From Alcanivorax jadensis T9 (GTDB lineage Bacteria > Pseudomonadota > Gammaproteobacteria > Pseudomonadales > Alcanivoracaceae), in assembly GCF_000756655.1 (NCBI RefSeq), contig NZ_ARXU01000005.1:180830-244829 (forward strand): a stretch of 64,000 nucleotides of DNA, given 5' to 3'. The translations under genes and the position numbers were made by a program. This document shows positions 52,852-61,695 of this stretch, in pieces. Below the pieces are notes generated by a model, which was not told the origin of the DNA, made no database searches, and saw only the letters and a program-made list of their open reading frames with translations. Each line of letters opens with the position of its first letter. Within the stretch, counting starts at the first letter, position 1.

Positions 52852-54321
52852 TCAGCCCACCTCGATGAGCTGAACGTCGCCTTTCTCATCAATTTCCGCA
52901 ATGTGCCCTTTGGGTTCATCCAGGAACTGCACGGCGGCCAGGGCCACGGCAGCGCTGGCGGCAATCACCAGGAAGAAGGTGGACGGGTCCACAAAGGTCA
53001 GCACGGTCAGGAAGATCACCGCACCGGCGTTACCGTAGGCGCCCACCATGCCGGCGATCTGACCGGTAAGGCGTCGCTTGATCAGCGGCACGGTGGCGAA
53101 TACCGCCCCCTCGCCAGCCTGCACAAAGAAAGAACAGCACATGGTGGCAATCACCGCCAGGGCAATGGGCCAGCTACTGCCTATCTGGCTCATCAGGCCG
53201 TAACCCACCATCAGACCGCAGAGCAGAATCGCCAATGATTTCTTGCGTCCGAACTTGTCGGAGACCCAGCCACCACCGGGGCGAGCCACCAGATTCATGA
53301 AGGCATAGCCGGAGGCCAGCAGGCCGCCAGTGACTGCCGACAGGGTAAAGGTATCGGTAAAGAACAGTGGCAGCATGGACACCACCGCCAGCTCGGAGCC
53401 GAAGGTCACCATATACGCCAGATCCAGAATGGCTACCTGCTTGAAGCTGTAGCGGTCGTGCTCGGGAACCCCTTCTTTCAGGTGTTCACGGTTTACTCGC
53501 CAGGCCTGACCAAGCTGTACCACCGCCAGGCTGATAATCAGTGCGGCCAACAGAATCTGTGTGGTCTGGCCGAACAGATTAAGATTGGTGGGCCCCAGGC
53601 GCCAGACGATCACCAGCAGGGCGATATACAAAGGCAGGCTCATGGCCAGGTAGAAGAACAGGTCTTTCCTGGTGCTCACTTCCAGCGCGCTGGCTTTCTT
53701 CGGCTTGAAATAGGACGCGCCCTGGGGCGTGTTGCGTGCCCGCCACAGGAAGAAAATCCCGTAGAGAAAGGAAACGGCGCCGGTGGTGGCAATGGCCCAG
53801 CGCCAGCCGTCATCGCCGCCGTAAAAGAGAGCCAGTGAAGGCAGGGTAATCGCCGCGGCAGCAGAGCCGAAGTTGCCCCAGCCACCATAGACACCTTCCG
53901 CCAGGCCCACTTCCCGGGCCGGGAACCATTCGCTGATCAGGCGTATGCCCACCACGAAACCGGCACCCACAAAGCCCATCAGCAGACGGGTCACCGCCAG
54001 TTGTTCATAGGTAGTGGAAAGCGCAAACGCCCAACAGGGGAGGGCGGCAAGCATCAGCAGTGAGCCAAACACCAGCCGGGGGCCAAAGCGATCCACCAGG
54101 GAACCGATCACCACCCGGGCCGGAATGGTCAGCGCCACGTTGAGAATCAGCAACGCCTTTATCTGTTCCGGGGTGAGGTCGAAGGCTTCGCGCAAATGCC
54201 CCATTAATGGCGCATGGGAAAACCACACAACAAAGGTAATAAAGAACGCCAGCCAGCTCAGGTGTAACAGGCGGATGCGTGGCGCGGAAAGATTCAACAG
54301 ATTCAGCTTTTGATCGCTCAT
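52852..54321 (-). CDS. nasA: Nitrate/nitrite transporter, NarK/NasA type (MFS)
   Basis: A 489-aa major facilitator protein with 12 predicted helices and the nitrate signature [39 protein letters not shown] in two conserved blocks (about 105-145), plus GVYGNAGAV-like [13 protein letters not shown] in the second half. It imports nitrate for assimilation. The ATG at 54321 has GGAGAAG upstream. It is transcribed from a sigma-54 promoter divergent from nirB. The gene symbol follows Pseudomonas use for the transporter; the reductase of this window is sometimes also called NasA. Confidence 0.93.
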   Translation of the reverse strand: MSDQKLNLLNLSAPRIRLLHLSWLAFFITFVVWFSHAPLMGHLREAFDLTPEQIKALLILNVALTIPARVVIGSLVDRFGPRLVFGSLLMLAALPCWAFALSTTYEQLAVTRLLMGFVGAGFVVGIRLISEWFPAREVGLAEGVYGGWGNFGSAAAAITLPSLALFYGGDDGWRWAIATTGAVSFLYGIFFLWRARNTPQGASYFKPKKASALEVSTRKDLFFYLAMSLPLYIALLVIVWRLGPTNLNLFGQTTQILLAALIISLAVVQLGQAWRVNREHLKEGVPEHDRYSFKQVAILDLAYMVTFGSELAVVSMLPLFFTDTFTLSAVTGGLLASGYAFMNLVARPGGGWVSDKFGRKKSLAILLCGLMVGYGLMSQIGSSWPIALAVIATMCCSFFVQAGEGAVFATVPLIKRRLTGQIAGMVGAYGNAGAVIFLTVLTFVDPSTFFLVIAASAAVALAAVQFLDEPKGHIAEIDEKGDVQLIEVG

Positions 54322-54361
54322 GACTTCTCCATGCATGGGCGGTTAACGACAGGGTGGTCTA

Positions 54362-54377
54362 GGCAACTCCTGTGCCA
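54362..54377 (-). promoter_or_regulatory. Sigma-54 promoter of the transporter-kinase operon
   Basis: On the minus strand the sequence is TGGCACAGGAGTTGCC, with GG (-24) and GC (-12) exactly 10 nt apart. The expected start site is about 30 nt before the transporter ATG. Confidence 0.8.
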
Positions 54378-54474
54378 CCTTGATAAGTGACTGTTTTCAA
54401 TGGATTAAACGGAGAGAAATCGAGAGAAGGGCAATAACCGTGCGCAAATCGGGAGCGTTTATGGGTCATCGCGG

Positions 54475-54503
54475 TGCACGAAAAAATGCATTTTTCTCGT
54501 GCA
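54475..54503. promoter_or_regulatory. Paired NtrC-like binding sites
   Basis: TGCACGAAAAAATGCA (54475-54490) and TGCATTTTTCTCGTGCA (54487-54503) overlap and form one palindrome (GTGCACGA on the left, TCGTGCAC on the right). The second has the 17-bp TGCA-N9-TGCA layout of NtrC sites. They sit about 98 bp from the left and 85 bp from the right sigma-54 promoter, a normal enhancer distance. Confidence 0.65.
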
Positions 54504-54587
54504 CGAACGCATTAAAAGAAAGCAGGAGTTCTGTGGTTATTGCCGAAAAAACAAAATAAATCTATTAAAAATAATGAGTTAGCAAGT

Positions 54588-54603
54588 TGGCACAGGCCTT
54601 GCT
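54588..54603 (+). promoter_or_regulatory. Sigma-54 promoter of the nirB operon
   Basis: TGGCACAGGCCTTGCT, with GG at 54589-54590 and GC at 54601-54602, separated by exactly 10 nt. The nirB ATG lies about 40 nt downstream, leaving no room for a long antitermination leader of the NasT type. Confidence 0.85.
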
Positions 54604-54643
54604 CAGTGATGGGTGTCAGTTATGCACCGCGAGGGTGAGCCTT

Positions 54644-57172
54644 ATGGCAAAGCAACAACTTCTACTTATTGGCCACGGCATGGTGGGCCAACGTTATCTA
54701 GAGTCTCTGGTGGCCCAGGGTGGCCGCGAGCACTTCGACATTACCGTACTGTGCGCCGAGTCACTGCCGGCCTATGACCGCGTGGGGCTAACCAGCTACT
54801 TTTCCGGCAAGACCGCCGACGACCTGTCGCTGGTGCCTGAAGGGTTCTTCGCCGAGCACGACATTACCCTGAAGCTGAATACCAAGGCGGATGTCATTGA
54901 TCGTGGTGCGCGCACCGTTACTACCAACACCGGTGAAACGCTGAACTACGACAAGCTGGTACTGGCCACCGGGTCTTATCCGTTCGTGCCGCCGATTCCC
55001 GGTAATGATCGAGACAACTGTTTTGTGTACCGCACCATCGATGATCTGGATGCCATGATTGCTGCCAGTAAAGACGGCAAAGTGGGCACCGTTGTGGGGG
55101 GCGGCCTGCTGGGTCTTGAGGCAGCCAAGGCTTTGCATGATCTGGGCCTGCAAACCCATGTGGTGGAATTTGCCCCGCGTCTGATGGCTGTCCAGGTGGA
55201 CGACTTTGGTGGCGGCCTGCTCAAGGACAAGATTCAGGAATTAGGTGTCACCGTGCACACCAGCACCGGCACCAAAGACATTGTTGACGGTGAAACCTGC
55301 AAACACCGGATGAACTTCGGTGAAGACAATTACCTGGAAACCGATGTGATCGTGTTCTCCGCTGGCATCCGTCCCCAGGACGAACTGGCCCGCGCCTGTG
55401 AGCTAGAGCTGGGCGAGCGTGGCGGTGTCGTGGTGAACAACCACTGTGTCACCTCGGATGACAGCATTTATGCCATCGGTGAAGTGGCGTTGTGGGAAGG
55501 CCGCATCTTCGGTCTGGTGGCGCCGGGTTACCAGATGGCGGAGATCGCCGCCGAGCACCTGATGGGCAAACAGGAAAAACAATTCCTGGGCGCGGACATG
55601 AGCACCAAGCTGAAACTGATGGGCGTGGACGTGGCGTCCATCGGTGATGCCCACGGCAACACTCCGGGTTCACGCAGTACCGTGTTCATGGATCAGACCG
55701 TCGGCATCTACAAGAAGGCGGTGATCAGCGAATGTGGCAAGAAACTGCTGGGCGCCGTGCTGGTAGGCGATGCCAATGATTACGGCAACCTGCTGCAGCT
55801 GTGCCTGAACGAGATGGACCTGCCTGGTGATCCGGCGGCACTGGTCGCCCCGGTTTCCGATGGTGCGCCCCTGCTGGGCGCCGATGCTCTGCCCGATACC
55901 GCCCAGATCTGTTCCTGTAATAACGTCTCCAAGGGCGACCTGTGTGCCGCCATTGATGATGGCGCCATGACCGTGGGTGATCTGAAATCCTGCACCAAGG
56001 CTTCGGCTACCTGTGGTGGTTGTTCGGCGCTGGTGAAACAGGTGCTGGACAGCGAACTGGAAAAACGTGGCGTGGAAGTGAACAACCACCTCTGCGAGCA
56101 CTTTCCCTATTCCCGCCAGGAAATCTATCACCTGGTACGGGTAGGGCAGATCACCACCTTTGATGAGCTGCTGGAAAAACACGGCAGCGGTGAAGGTTGT
56201 GATATCTGCAAACCCACCGCGGCCTCGGTGTTGGCATCCTGCTGGAATGACTATGTGCTGAACAAGCCCCACGCGGGCCTGCAGGACACCAACGACTACT
56301 TCCTGGGCAACCTGCAGCGGGACGGCACCTATTCTGTGGTACCCCGTGTGGCCGGCGGTGAAATCACCCCGGACAAACTCATCGTGCTAGGCGAAGTGGC
56401 CAAGAAATACGACCTTTACACCAAGATCACCGGCGGTCAGCGGGTGGATCTGTTCGGTGCCCGCGTTGAGCAGCTGCCGGATATCTGGCGCACCCTGGTG
56501 GATGCCGGTTTTGAAACCGGCCATGCCTACGGCAAGTCCCTGCGTACCGTGAAATCCTGTGTCGGTTCCACCTGGTGCCGCTACGGGGTGAAGGATTCCG
56601 TAGGCACCGCCATTCAGGTGGAAGAGCGTTACAAGGGCTTGCGTAGCCCACACAAGATCAAGATGGCCGTCAGTGGCTGTACCCGAGAGTGTGCCGAAGC
56701 GCAGAGCAAGGATGTGGGCGTCATCGCCACCGAGAAAGGCTGGAACCTGTATGTCTGCGGTAACGGCGGCATGCGCCCCCGCCATGCGGATCTGTTTGCT
56801 TCGGATCTCACCGACGAACAGCTGATCAAGACCGTGGATCGCTTCCTGATGTTCTACATCAAGACTGCCGATCGCCTGCAGCGCACCAGCGTCTGGCTGG
56901 AAAACCTGGAAGGCGGTCTGGATTACCTCAAGCAGGTAATTCTGGACGATTCCCTGGGCATCGGTGCCGAGCTGGAAGCGGAAATGGCACATGTGATCGA
57001 CACCTACCAGTGTGAGTGGAAGACCACCATCGAAGACGATGAAGCGCTGAAACGCTTCAAGCATTTCGTCAACGATGACAGCGCCGACGACAACCTGAAA
57101 TACGTGCGCGAGCGCGGGCAGCGTCGTCCGGCCTTTGAACATGAACGTATCGAACTGGTCGAGGAGGCATAA
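54644..57172 (+). CDS. nirB: Assimilatory nitrite reductase [NAD(P)H] large subunit
   Basis: This enzyme reduces nitrite to ammonium using NAD(P)H, FAD, Fe-S clusters and siroheme. 842 aa: an FAD/NAD-binding reductase domain (1-330), a BFD-like [2Fe-2S] domain (CSCNNVSKGDLCAAI...CTKASATCGGC, about 422-470), then the siroheme/[4Fe-4S] half with CVGSTWCRYGVKDS and SGCTRECAEAQ. The ATG at 54644 follows GAGGGTGAG and is inside a sigma-54 controlled unit; a frame start at 54587 lies within the promoter itself. nirD starts 2 nt after its stop. Confidence 0.97.
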   Translation: MAKQQLLLIGHGMVGQRYLESLVAQGGREHFDITVLCAESLPAYDRVGLTSYFSGKTADDLSLVPEGFFAEHDITLKLNTKADVIDRGARTVTTNTGETLNYDKLVLATGSYPFVPPIPGNDRDNCFVYRTIDDLDAMIAASKDGKVGTVVGGGLLGLEAAKALHDLGLQTHVVEFAPRLMAVQVDDFGGGLLKDKIQELGVTVHTSTGTKDIVDGETCKHRMNFGEDNYLETDVIVFSAGIRPQDELARACELELGERGGVVVNNHCVTSDDSIYAIGEVALWEGRIFGLVAPGYQMAEIAAEHLMGKQEKQFLGADMSTKLKLMGVDVASIGDAHGNTPGSRSTVFMDQTVGIYKKAVISECGKKLLGAVLVGDANDYGNLLQLCLNEMDLPGDPAALVAPVSDGAPLLGADALPDTAQICSCNNVSKGDLCAAIDDGAMTVGDLKSCTKASATCGGCSALVKQVLDSELEKRGVEVNNHLCEHFPYSRQEIYHLVRVGQITTFDELLEKHGSGEGCDICKPTAASVLASCWNDYVLNKPHAGLQDTNDYFLGNLQRDGTYSVVPRVAGGEITPDKLIVLGEVAKKYDLYTKITGGQRVDLFGARVEQLPDIWRTLVDAGFETGHAYGKSLRTVKSCVGSTWCRYGVKDSVGTAIQVEERYKGLRSPHKIKMAVSGCTRECAEAQSKDVGVIATEKGWNLYVCGNGGMRPRHADLFASDLTDEQLIKTVDRFLMFYIKTADRLQRTSVWLENLEGGLDYLKQVILDDSLGIGAELEAEMAHVIDTYQCEWKTTIEDDEALKRFKHFVNDDSADDNLKYVRERGQRRPAFEHERIELVEEA

Positions 57173-57174
57173 GC

Positions 57175-57519
57175 ATGAACAGTTCCGTAGCCGTGCAATG
57201 GAAAGCCGTGTGCAAGCTTGATGATGTGCTGCCGGGCACCGGGGTAGGCGTGCGCCTGCCCGGTCGCCAGGCGGCCCTGTTCCGCACCAGCGATGGCAGC
57301 CTCTACGCCCTGGATAACCGCGATCCGTTCAGCCAGGCCAATGTGCTAAGCCGGGGCATCCTCGGCTCGATGGGCGACAAGCGAGTGGTGGCTTCGCCGA
57401 TCTACAAGCAGCACTTCGATCTGGAAACCGGCCAGTGCCTGGAAGACGAAGCCGTCTCCCTCACGGTGTATCCGGTACAGGTGGAAGGCGACCTGATCAA
57501 ACTGGCCGTCCCGGCCTGA
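57175..57519 (+). CDS. nirD: Nitrite reductase small subunit
   Basis: A 114-aa Rieske-fold subunit. The Rieske Cys/His cluster ligands are replaced (NRDPFSQANVLSRG, ASPIYKQHFDLETG), which is normal for proteobacterial NirD, so it should not carry a cluster. Four-gene operon nirB-nirD-flavoprotein-reductase; spacing to the next gene is 22 nt. Confidence 0.96.
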   Translation: MNSSVAVQWKAVCKLDDVLPGTGVGVRLPGRQAALFRTSDGSLYALDNRDPFSQANVLSRGILGSMGDKRVVASPIYKQHFDLETGQCLEDEAVSLTVYPVQVEGDLIKLAVPA

Positions 57520-57541
57520 ATACCGCAAGGGCGATGTAGTA

Positions 57542-58774
57542 ATGAAGCGACTGGTGGTAATTGGTAACGGCATGGCGGCGTGCCGCCTGCTGGAAGAGCT
57601 CACCCGCCTGGCGCCGGATCTCTATCAGATCACGGTGGTAGGGGAGGAGCCCTTTGCCGGTTACAACCGGGTCATGCTGTCGCCCTTGCTGGGCGGCGGC
57701 ACCGACGAACAGACCATTACCACCTATCCCCACCAGTGGTATCGCGACCGGGATATTCGTTTGATTACCGGTTCCCCGGTGGTGGAGATTCACCGTCATC
57801 GTCGTCAGGTGATCACCGCGGCGGGTCACGTGCTCGGCTATGATCGCCTGCTGCTGGCCACCGGCGCGGCCCCGCGCCAGTTACCGGTGGACGGCGTGGC
57901 ATTGCAAGGCGTCATGAGTTTTCGGGACCTGCATGACGTGAGGACATTATTGTCGCTGCCGGCTGCCCGAGTAGTGGTCGTGGGTGGTGGCTTTCTGGGA
58001 TTGGAGGCAGCCGATGCGCTGGTGAAACAGGGGCACGATGTGACTCTGGTACACAGCCGCGGGCACCTGCTTAACCAGCAACTGGATAAAGCGGCAGGCC
58101 ATCGCCTGCAACAGGATCTGGAAGCCCGGGGCCTGAAATTCGCCATGCAGGCGCGCACCCAATCCATCGAAGATAACGGTCACGGCGGTGTCGCTGCCGT
58201 ACACCTGGGCGACGGACACCGACTGCCTGCCGACTATGTGGTGCAGGCGGTGGGTATCGTGCCGCGCACCGAGCTGGCCGCCCAAGCTGGCCTCACCGTC
58301 AATCAGGGCATCCGCGTGGACGACACCCTGCAAACCTTCGACCCGGCCATCTATGCCATCGGTGAATGCGTGGAGCATCGCCAGCGTACCTTCGGCCTGG
58401 TGGCGCCCCTGTATGAGCAGGCGTCAGTGTGTGCCAGCCATCTGGCCGAGCTGGGGCATCGGCGTTACCTGTATGCGGACACCGCCACCCGGTTGAAAAT
58501 TTCCGGTATTGATCTGGTGTCCTTTGGGGATTTCTCCGACGATGGCGACACCCTGCAGCTGGAGTTGCCCGGCAGTTACCGGCGGCTGCAGATCCGTGAC
58601 AACCGCATCGTTGGCATGGTGTTGTACGGCGATGTGGGCGACAGCGCTTTCTTTGAAAACCTATGGCGGAACCAGACCGACATCAGTGCGGTACGCGCCA
58701 CCCTGTTACTGGGTGAAGCCTTCTGCAATCTGCCCGGCGATGGTGGCGACCAGCAGAGGGAAGTTGCCGCATGA
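57542..58774 (+). CDS. FAD-dependent NAD(P)H oxidoreductase, probable electron donor of nitrate reductase
   Basis: 410 aa with two Rossmann motifs (VVIGNGMAACRLLEEL at the N-terminus, VVVGGGFLGLEAADAL in the middle) and AIGECVEHRQRTFGLVAP, as in the FAD domain of NirB and NADH:rubredoxin/nitrate reductases. It is like the N-terminal part of NirB without the siroheme domain. The stop overlaps the start of the nitrate reductase (ATGA). By analogy with NasB of Klebsiella and Bacillus it should pass electrons from NADH to the catalytic subunit. That role is inferred from context and fold. Confidence 0.88.
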   Translation: MKRLVVIGNGMAACRLLEELTRLAPDLYQITVVGEEPFAGYNRVMLSPLLGGGTDEQTITTYPHQWYRDRDIRLITGSPVVEIHRHRRQVITAAGHVLGYDRLLLATGAAPRQLPVDGVALQGVMSFRDLHDVRTLLSLPAARVVVVGGGFLGLEAADALVKQGHDVTLVHSRGHLLNQQLDKAAGHRLQQDLEARGLKFAMQARTQSIEDNGHGGVAAVHLGDGHRLPADYVVQAVGIVPRTELAAQAGLTVNQGIRVDDTLQTFDPAIYAIGECVEHRQRTFGLVAPLYEQASVCASHLAELGHRRYLYADTATRLKISGIDLVSFGDFSDDGDTLQLELPGSYRRLQIRDNRIVGMVLYGDVGDSAFFENLWRNQTDISAVRATLLLGEAFCNLPGDGGDQQREVAA

Positions 58775-61383
58775 GTATTTGCACTACCTGTCCTTACTGC
58801 GGCGTGGGCTGTGGCATCAAAACCGACGGCGTCCAGCTGCAGGGTGACAAGCAGCACCCGGCCAATGCCGGGCGCCTGTGTGTGAAAGGGTCCTCGGTAC
58901 TGGAAACCCTGGGCGATCAGGATCGCCTGTTGCAGCCTGAAGTGAATGGGCAGGTAGTCCCCTGGGATTATGCCCTGGATGAAGTGGCCGACCGGTTCCG
59001 CCGCATCGTCGATGAACACGGCCCGGATGCGGTGGCTTTCTATGTGTCCGGCCAGTTGCTCACCGAAGACTATTACGTGGCCAATAAACTGATGAAAGGG
59101 TTTATTGGCAGCGCCAATATCGATACCAATTCCCGTCTGTGCATGAGCAGCGCGGTTGTGGCCCACAAGCGCGCCTTTGGCGAAGACGTGGTGCCCGGCT
59201 GCTATGAAGATCTGGAGCTGGCGGACCTGGTGATTCTCACCGGTTCCAATACCGCCTGGGCGCACCCCATCGTCTATCAGCGTATTGCCGCCGCCAAACA
59301 GGCGCGTCCGGACATGAAAGTGGTGGTCATTGATCCCCGCCGCACCGCCACCTGTGATCTGGCCGATCTGCACCTGGCCATTCGCCCGGGGCAGGATGTG
59401 CCCTTGTTCAATGGTCTGCTCACCTGGCTGGATGATCACGGCGCGCTGGACCAGGATTATATCGATGCCCATACCGACGGTTTCGACGCCACTTTGAACA
59501 CGGCGCGTCAGCAGGGAAATGATTGGGACGCGCTGGCCGAGCAGATGGGCGTGAGCAAGGTAGATCTGACCACCTTCTATCACTGGTTTGCCGCCTGCGA
59601 GCGTACCGTTACCGTATTTTCCCAGGGCGTGAATCAGGCCCGCAACGGTTCTGATCAGGGCAACGCCATCATCAACGCCCATCTGGCCACCGGCCGGGTG
59701 GGCAAGCCCGGCGCCAGCCCGTTTTCCATTACCGGTCAGCCCAATGCCATGGGCGGGCGTGAAGTGGGTGGGTTGGCCAACCAGCTTGCCGTGCACCTGG
59801 ATATCGATAATCCGGAACACCATGCCGCCGTGGCGGATTTCTGGCAGACCGAATCTCTGGCGAAAGAAAACGGCCTCACCGCTGTGGACCTGTTTAATGC
59901 GGTGGAAAGCGGTCAGGTAAAAGCGGTATGGATCATGGCCACAAATCCGGTGGATTCCCTGCCAGAAGCGGACCGGGTGCGGCATGCACTGATGGCCTGC
60001 GACACCGTGGTGGTGTCCGACTGCGTGGCCAGCGGCGACACCCTGGCCTGTGCCGATATCCGTCTGCCCGCGCTGGGCTGGGGTGAAAAATCCGGCATGG
60101 TGACCAACTCCGAACGCTGTGTATCGCGCCAGCGTCCTTTTGTGAAAGCCCCCGGCAACGCAAAAGGGGACTGGTGGATTGTTACCGAAGTGGCCCGTCG
60201 CATGGGCTACGCCTCCGCGTTTCCCTATCAGCACGAACACGAGATTTTTGCAGAGTACTCGGCGCTCACCGCATTGGCGGGCAGATTTGGCAGGCGGCTG
60301 GATATGACCGCTGCTGCGGACCTGAGCGCCGACCAGTATGAGCAGTGGCAGCCGCAACAGTGGCCGCTGCAAGGGGACCCTCGCTGCTTTGGTGACGGAT
60401 GCTTCGCCACACCGAATGGCCGTGGCCGGTTTGTTGCCTGCGAGAATCCCAGGGTGCGTCAGATCGGCGATGCCTTCCCGATCATTCTCAACAGCGGCCG
60501 TATTCGTGACCAGTGGCACACCATGACACGCACCGGTCGCGCCGGGCGTCTGTTTGCCCACCTGAGTGAACCCTTTGCCGCGTTGCACCCCAAGGACATT
60601 GAGCGTTACCGACTGAAGGAGGGCGGTTTCGTGCGCCTTGCCAGCAAGGTCGGTGACGCCCTGGTGCGGGTAACCAGTGATGCCGGGCAACGCCCCGGCA
60701 CTGCGTTCATGCCCATGCACTGGACCGATCAGTTTTCTCGCCGTGCCCGGGTGGATGCCCTGGTACCGGCACGTCTGGATCCGCATTCCGGCCAGCCGGC
60801 GTTCAAGCATACGCCGGTCAACGTCAGCGACTGGCAACCCCGCTGGCATGGCTGGTTGTTCACGGTGGCACCCCCTCCTGCCGTGGAGTACTGGGCCCGA
60901 GTTCCCGTTGATGCATTTTTGCAGACGGGCCAGGTACAACGTTATCGGCTGGCCGGCGATGCGGACCTAACCGAACAACAGCTTCACGACTGGATGCCCG
61001 AAGCCGCCCAGTGGCTGGCACTGAACGATCCCGCTACCGGGCATTTTCGCCGCGCGGCTCTGGACAGCGAAGGGCGCCTGCTGGCCTGGCTGGCCATCGG
61101 CGAGGAGCTGCCGTTATGCGACGTGGAGTGGCTGGCAAACTGTTTCGCCGACGAGGCGGACACCCAGCACCTGGCGTTGCTCGCCGGGCAGCCGGTGGAT
61201 GCCGGCCCAGACCTGGGGCCGGTGATTTGCAGTTGCTTCCAGGTACGTCAGAAGACCATCGAAGCGACAGTGGAAGAGGGCGCCGACAGCGTGGAAGCCA
61301 TCGGTAAATGCTGCCAGGCCGGCACCAACTGTGGCTCCTGCATTCCGGAACTGCGCGGCCTGCTGGAAACCTGCAGCGTTTGA
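58771..61383 (+). CDS. nasC: Assimilatory nitrate reductase catalytic subunit
   Basis: Reduces nitrate to nitrite at a Mo-bis-MGD centre, 870 aa. The N-terminal [4Fe-4S] site is CPYCGVGC (Cys7, 10, 14) plus Cys37 in GRLCVKG. The molybdopterin domains follow, with SRLCMSSAVVAHKRAFGED, QGVNQARNGSDQGNAIINAH, GRVGKPGASPFSITGQPNAMGGREVG and the dinucleotide-binding C-domain LNSGRIRDQWHTMTRTGR. The C-terminal BFD-like [2Fe-2S] domain has ICSCFQV...CCQAGTNCGSC. It is last in the nirB operon, with an ATGA overlap. Symbol usage for this family varies (nasA, nasC), so the symbol is less certain than the function. Confidence 0.95.
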   Translation: MSICTTCPYCGVGCGIKTDGVQLQGDKQHPANAGRLCVKGSSVLETLGDQDRLLQPEVNGQVVPWDYALDEVADRFRRIVDEHGPDAVAFYVSGQLLTEDYYVANKLMKGFIGSANIDTNSRLCMSSAVVAHKRAFGEDVVPGCYEDLELADLVILTGSNTAWAHPIVYQRIAAAKQARPDMKVVVIDPRRTATCDLADLHLAIRPGQDVPLFNGLLTWLDDHGALDQDYIDAHTDGFDATLNTARQQGNDWDALAEQMGVSKVDLTTFYHWFAACERTVTVFSQGVNQARNGSDQGNAIINAHLATGRVGKPGASPFSITGQPNAMGGREVGGLANQLAVHLDIDNPEHHAAVADFWQTESLAKENGLTAVDLFNAVESGQVKAVWIMATNPVDSLPEADRVRHALMACDTVVVSDCVASGDTLACADIRLPALGWGEKSGMVTNSERCVSRQRPFVKAPGNAKGDWWIVTEVARRMGYASAFPYQHEHEIFAEYSALTALAGRFGRRLDMTAAADLSADQYEQWQPQQWPLQGDPRCFGDGCFATPNGRGRFVACENPRVRQIGDAFPIILNSGRIRDQWHTMTRTGRAGRLFAHLSEPFAALHPKDIERYRLKEGGFVRLASKVGDALVRVTSDAGQRPGTAFMPMHWTDQFSRRARVDALVPARLDPHSGQPAFKHTPVNVSDWQPRWHGWLFTVAPPPAVEYWARVPVDAFLQTGQVQRYRLAGDADLTEQQLHDWMPEAAQWLALNDPATGHFRRAALDSEGRLLAWLAIGEELPLCDVEWLANCFADEADTQHLALLAGQPVDAGPDLGPVICSCFQVRQKTIEATVEEGADSVEAIGKCCQAGTNCGSCIPELRGLLETCSV

Positions 61384-61415
61384 CGTTTGAGGTTCCTTCA
61401 AACAATGATCAAAAC

Positions 61416-61497
61416 GTAGGGTGGGTTAGCCGCAGGCGTAACCCACCAATTCCCAACCTGGCCATGGAGGATTACGTCTGCTGCTAATCCACCCTAC
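61416..61497. repeat. GTAGGGTGGGTTAGC inverted repeat
   Basis: GTAGGGTGGGTTAGC at the left and GCTAATCCACCCTAC at the right end, with an inner TGGGTTAGC/GCGTAACCCA pairing. It is a common dispersed type in proteobacteria and is related in its ends to the arm of the 67-bp repeat at 24968-25115. Confidence 0.75.
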
Positions 61498-61518
61498 ATA
61501 TGGACCACCCCTTCTTTT

Positions 61519-61543
61519 GTGGGAGCTATGCTTGCATGGCGAA
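61519..61543 (+). repeat. REP unit between nitrate reductase and esterase genes
   Basis: GTGGGAGCTATGCTTGCATGG core, nearly identical to the unit at 1567. Confidence 0.75.
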
Positions 61544-61557
61544 GAGCTACTTGTTTT

Positions 61558-61616
61558 ATCTCTGTGCTCTCTGTGCTCTCTGTGCTCTCTGTGCTCTCTG
61601 TGTCCTCTGTGGTTAA
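61558..61616. repeat. 9-bp tandem repeat, third member of the ACCACAGAG family
   Basis: About six units of TCTCTGTGC, the last diverging into TCCTCTGTGGTTAAA. That end is the reverse complement of the TTTACCACAGAGGA head of the palindromic copies at 3009 and 22438. The minus-strand ORF with HREHREHRE repeats over this array is an artefact. Confidence 0.85.
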
Positions 61617-61695
61617 ACAGGCTTTTCCCTGTCACCTTGCCCGTATCCCGATCAACGCTTAGTCTCCAAGCAACGGTTTCTATGCGGCGCAACCC

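Noticed and set aside
58576..60939. 787-codon minus-strand ORF antisense to the nitrate reductase gene
   Set aside because: The plus-strand frame has all Mo-enzyme motifs. The minus frame is open only through codon bias.
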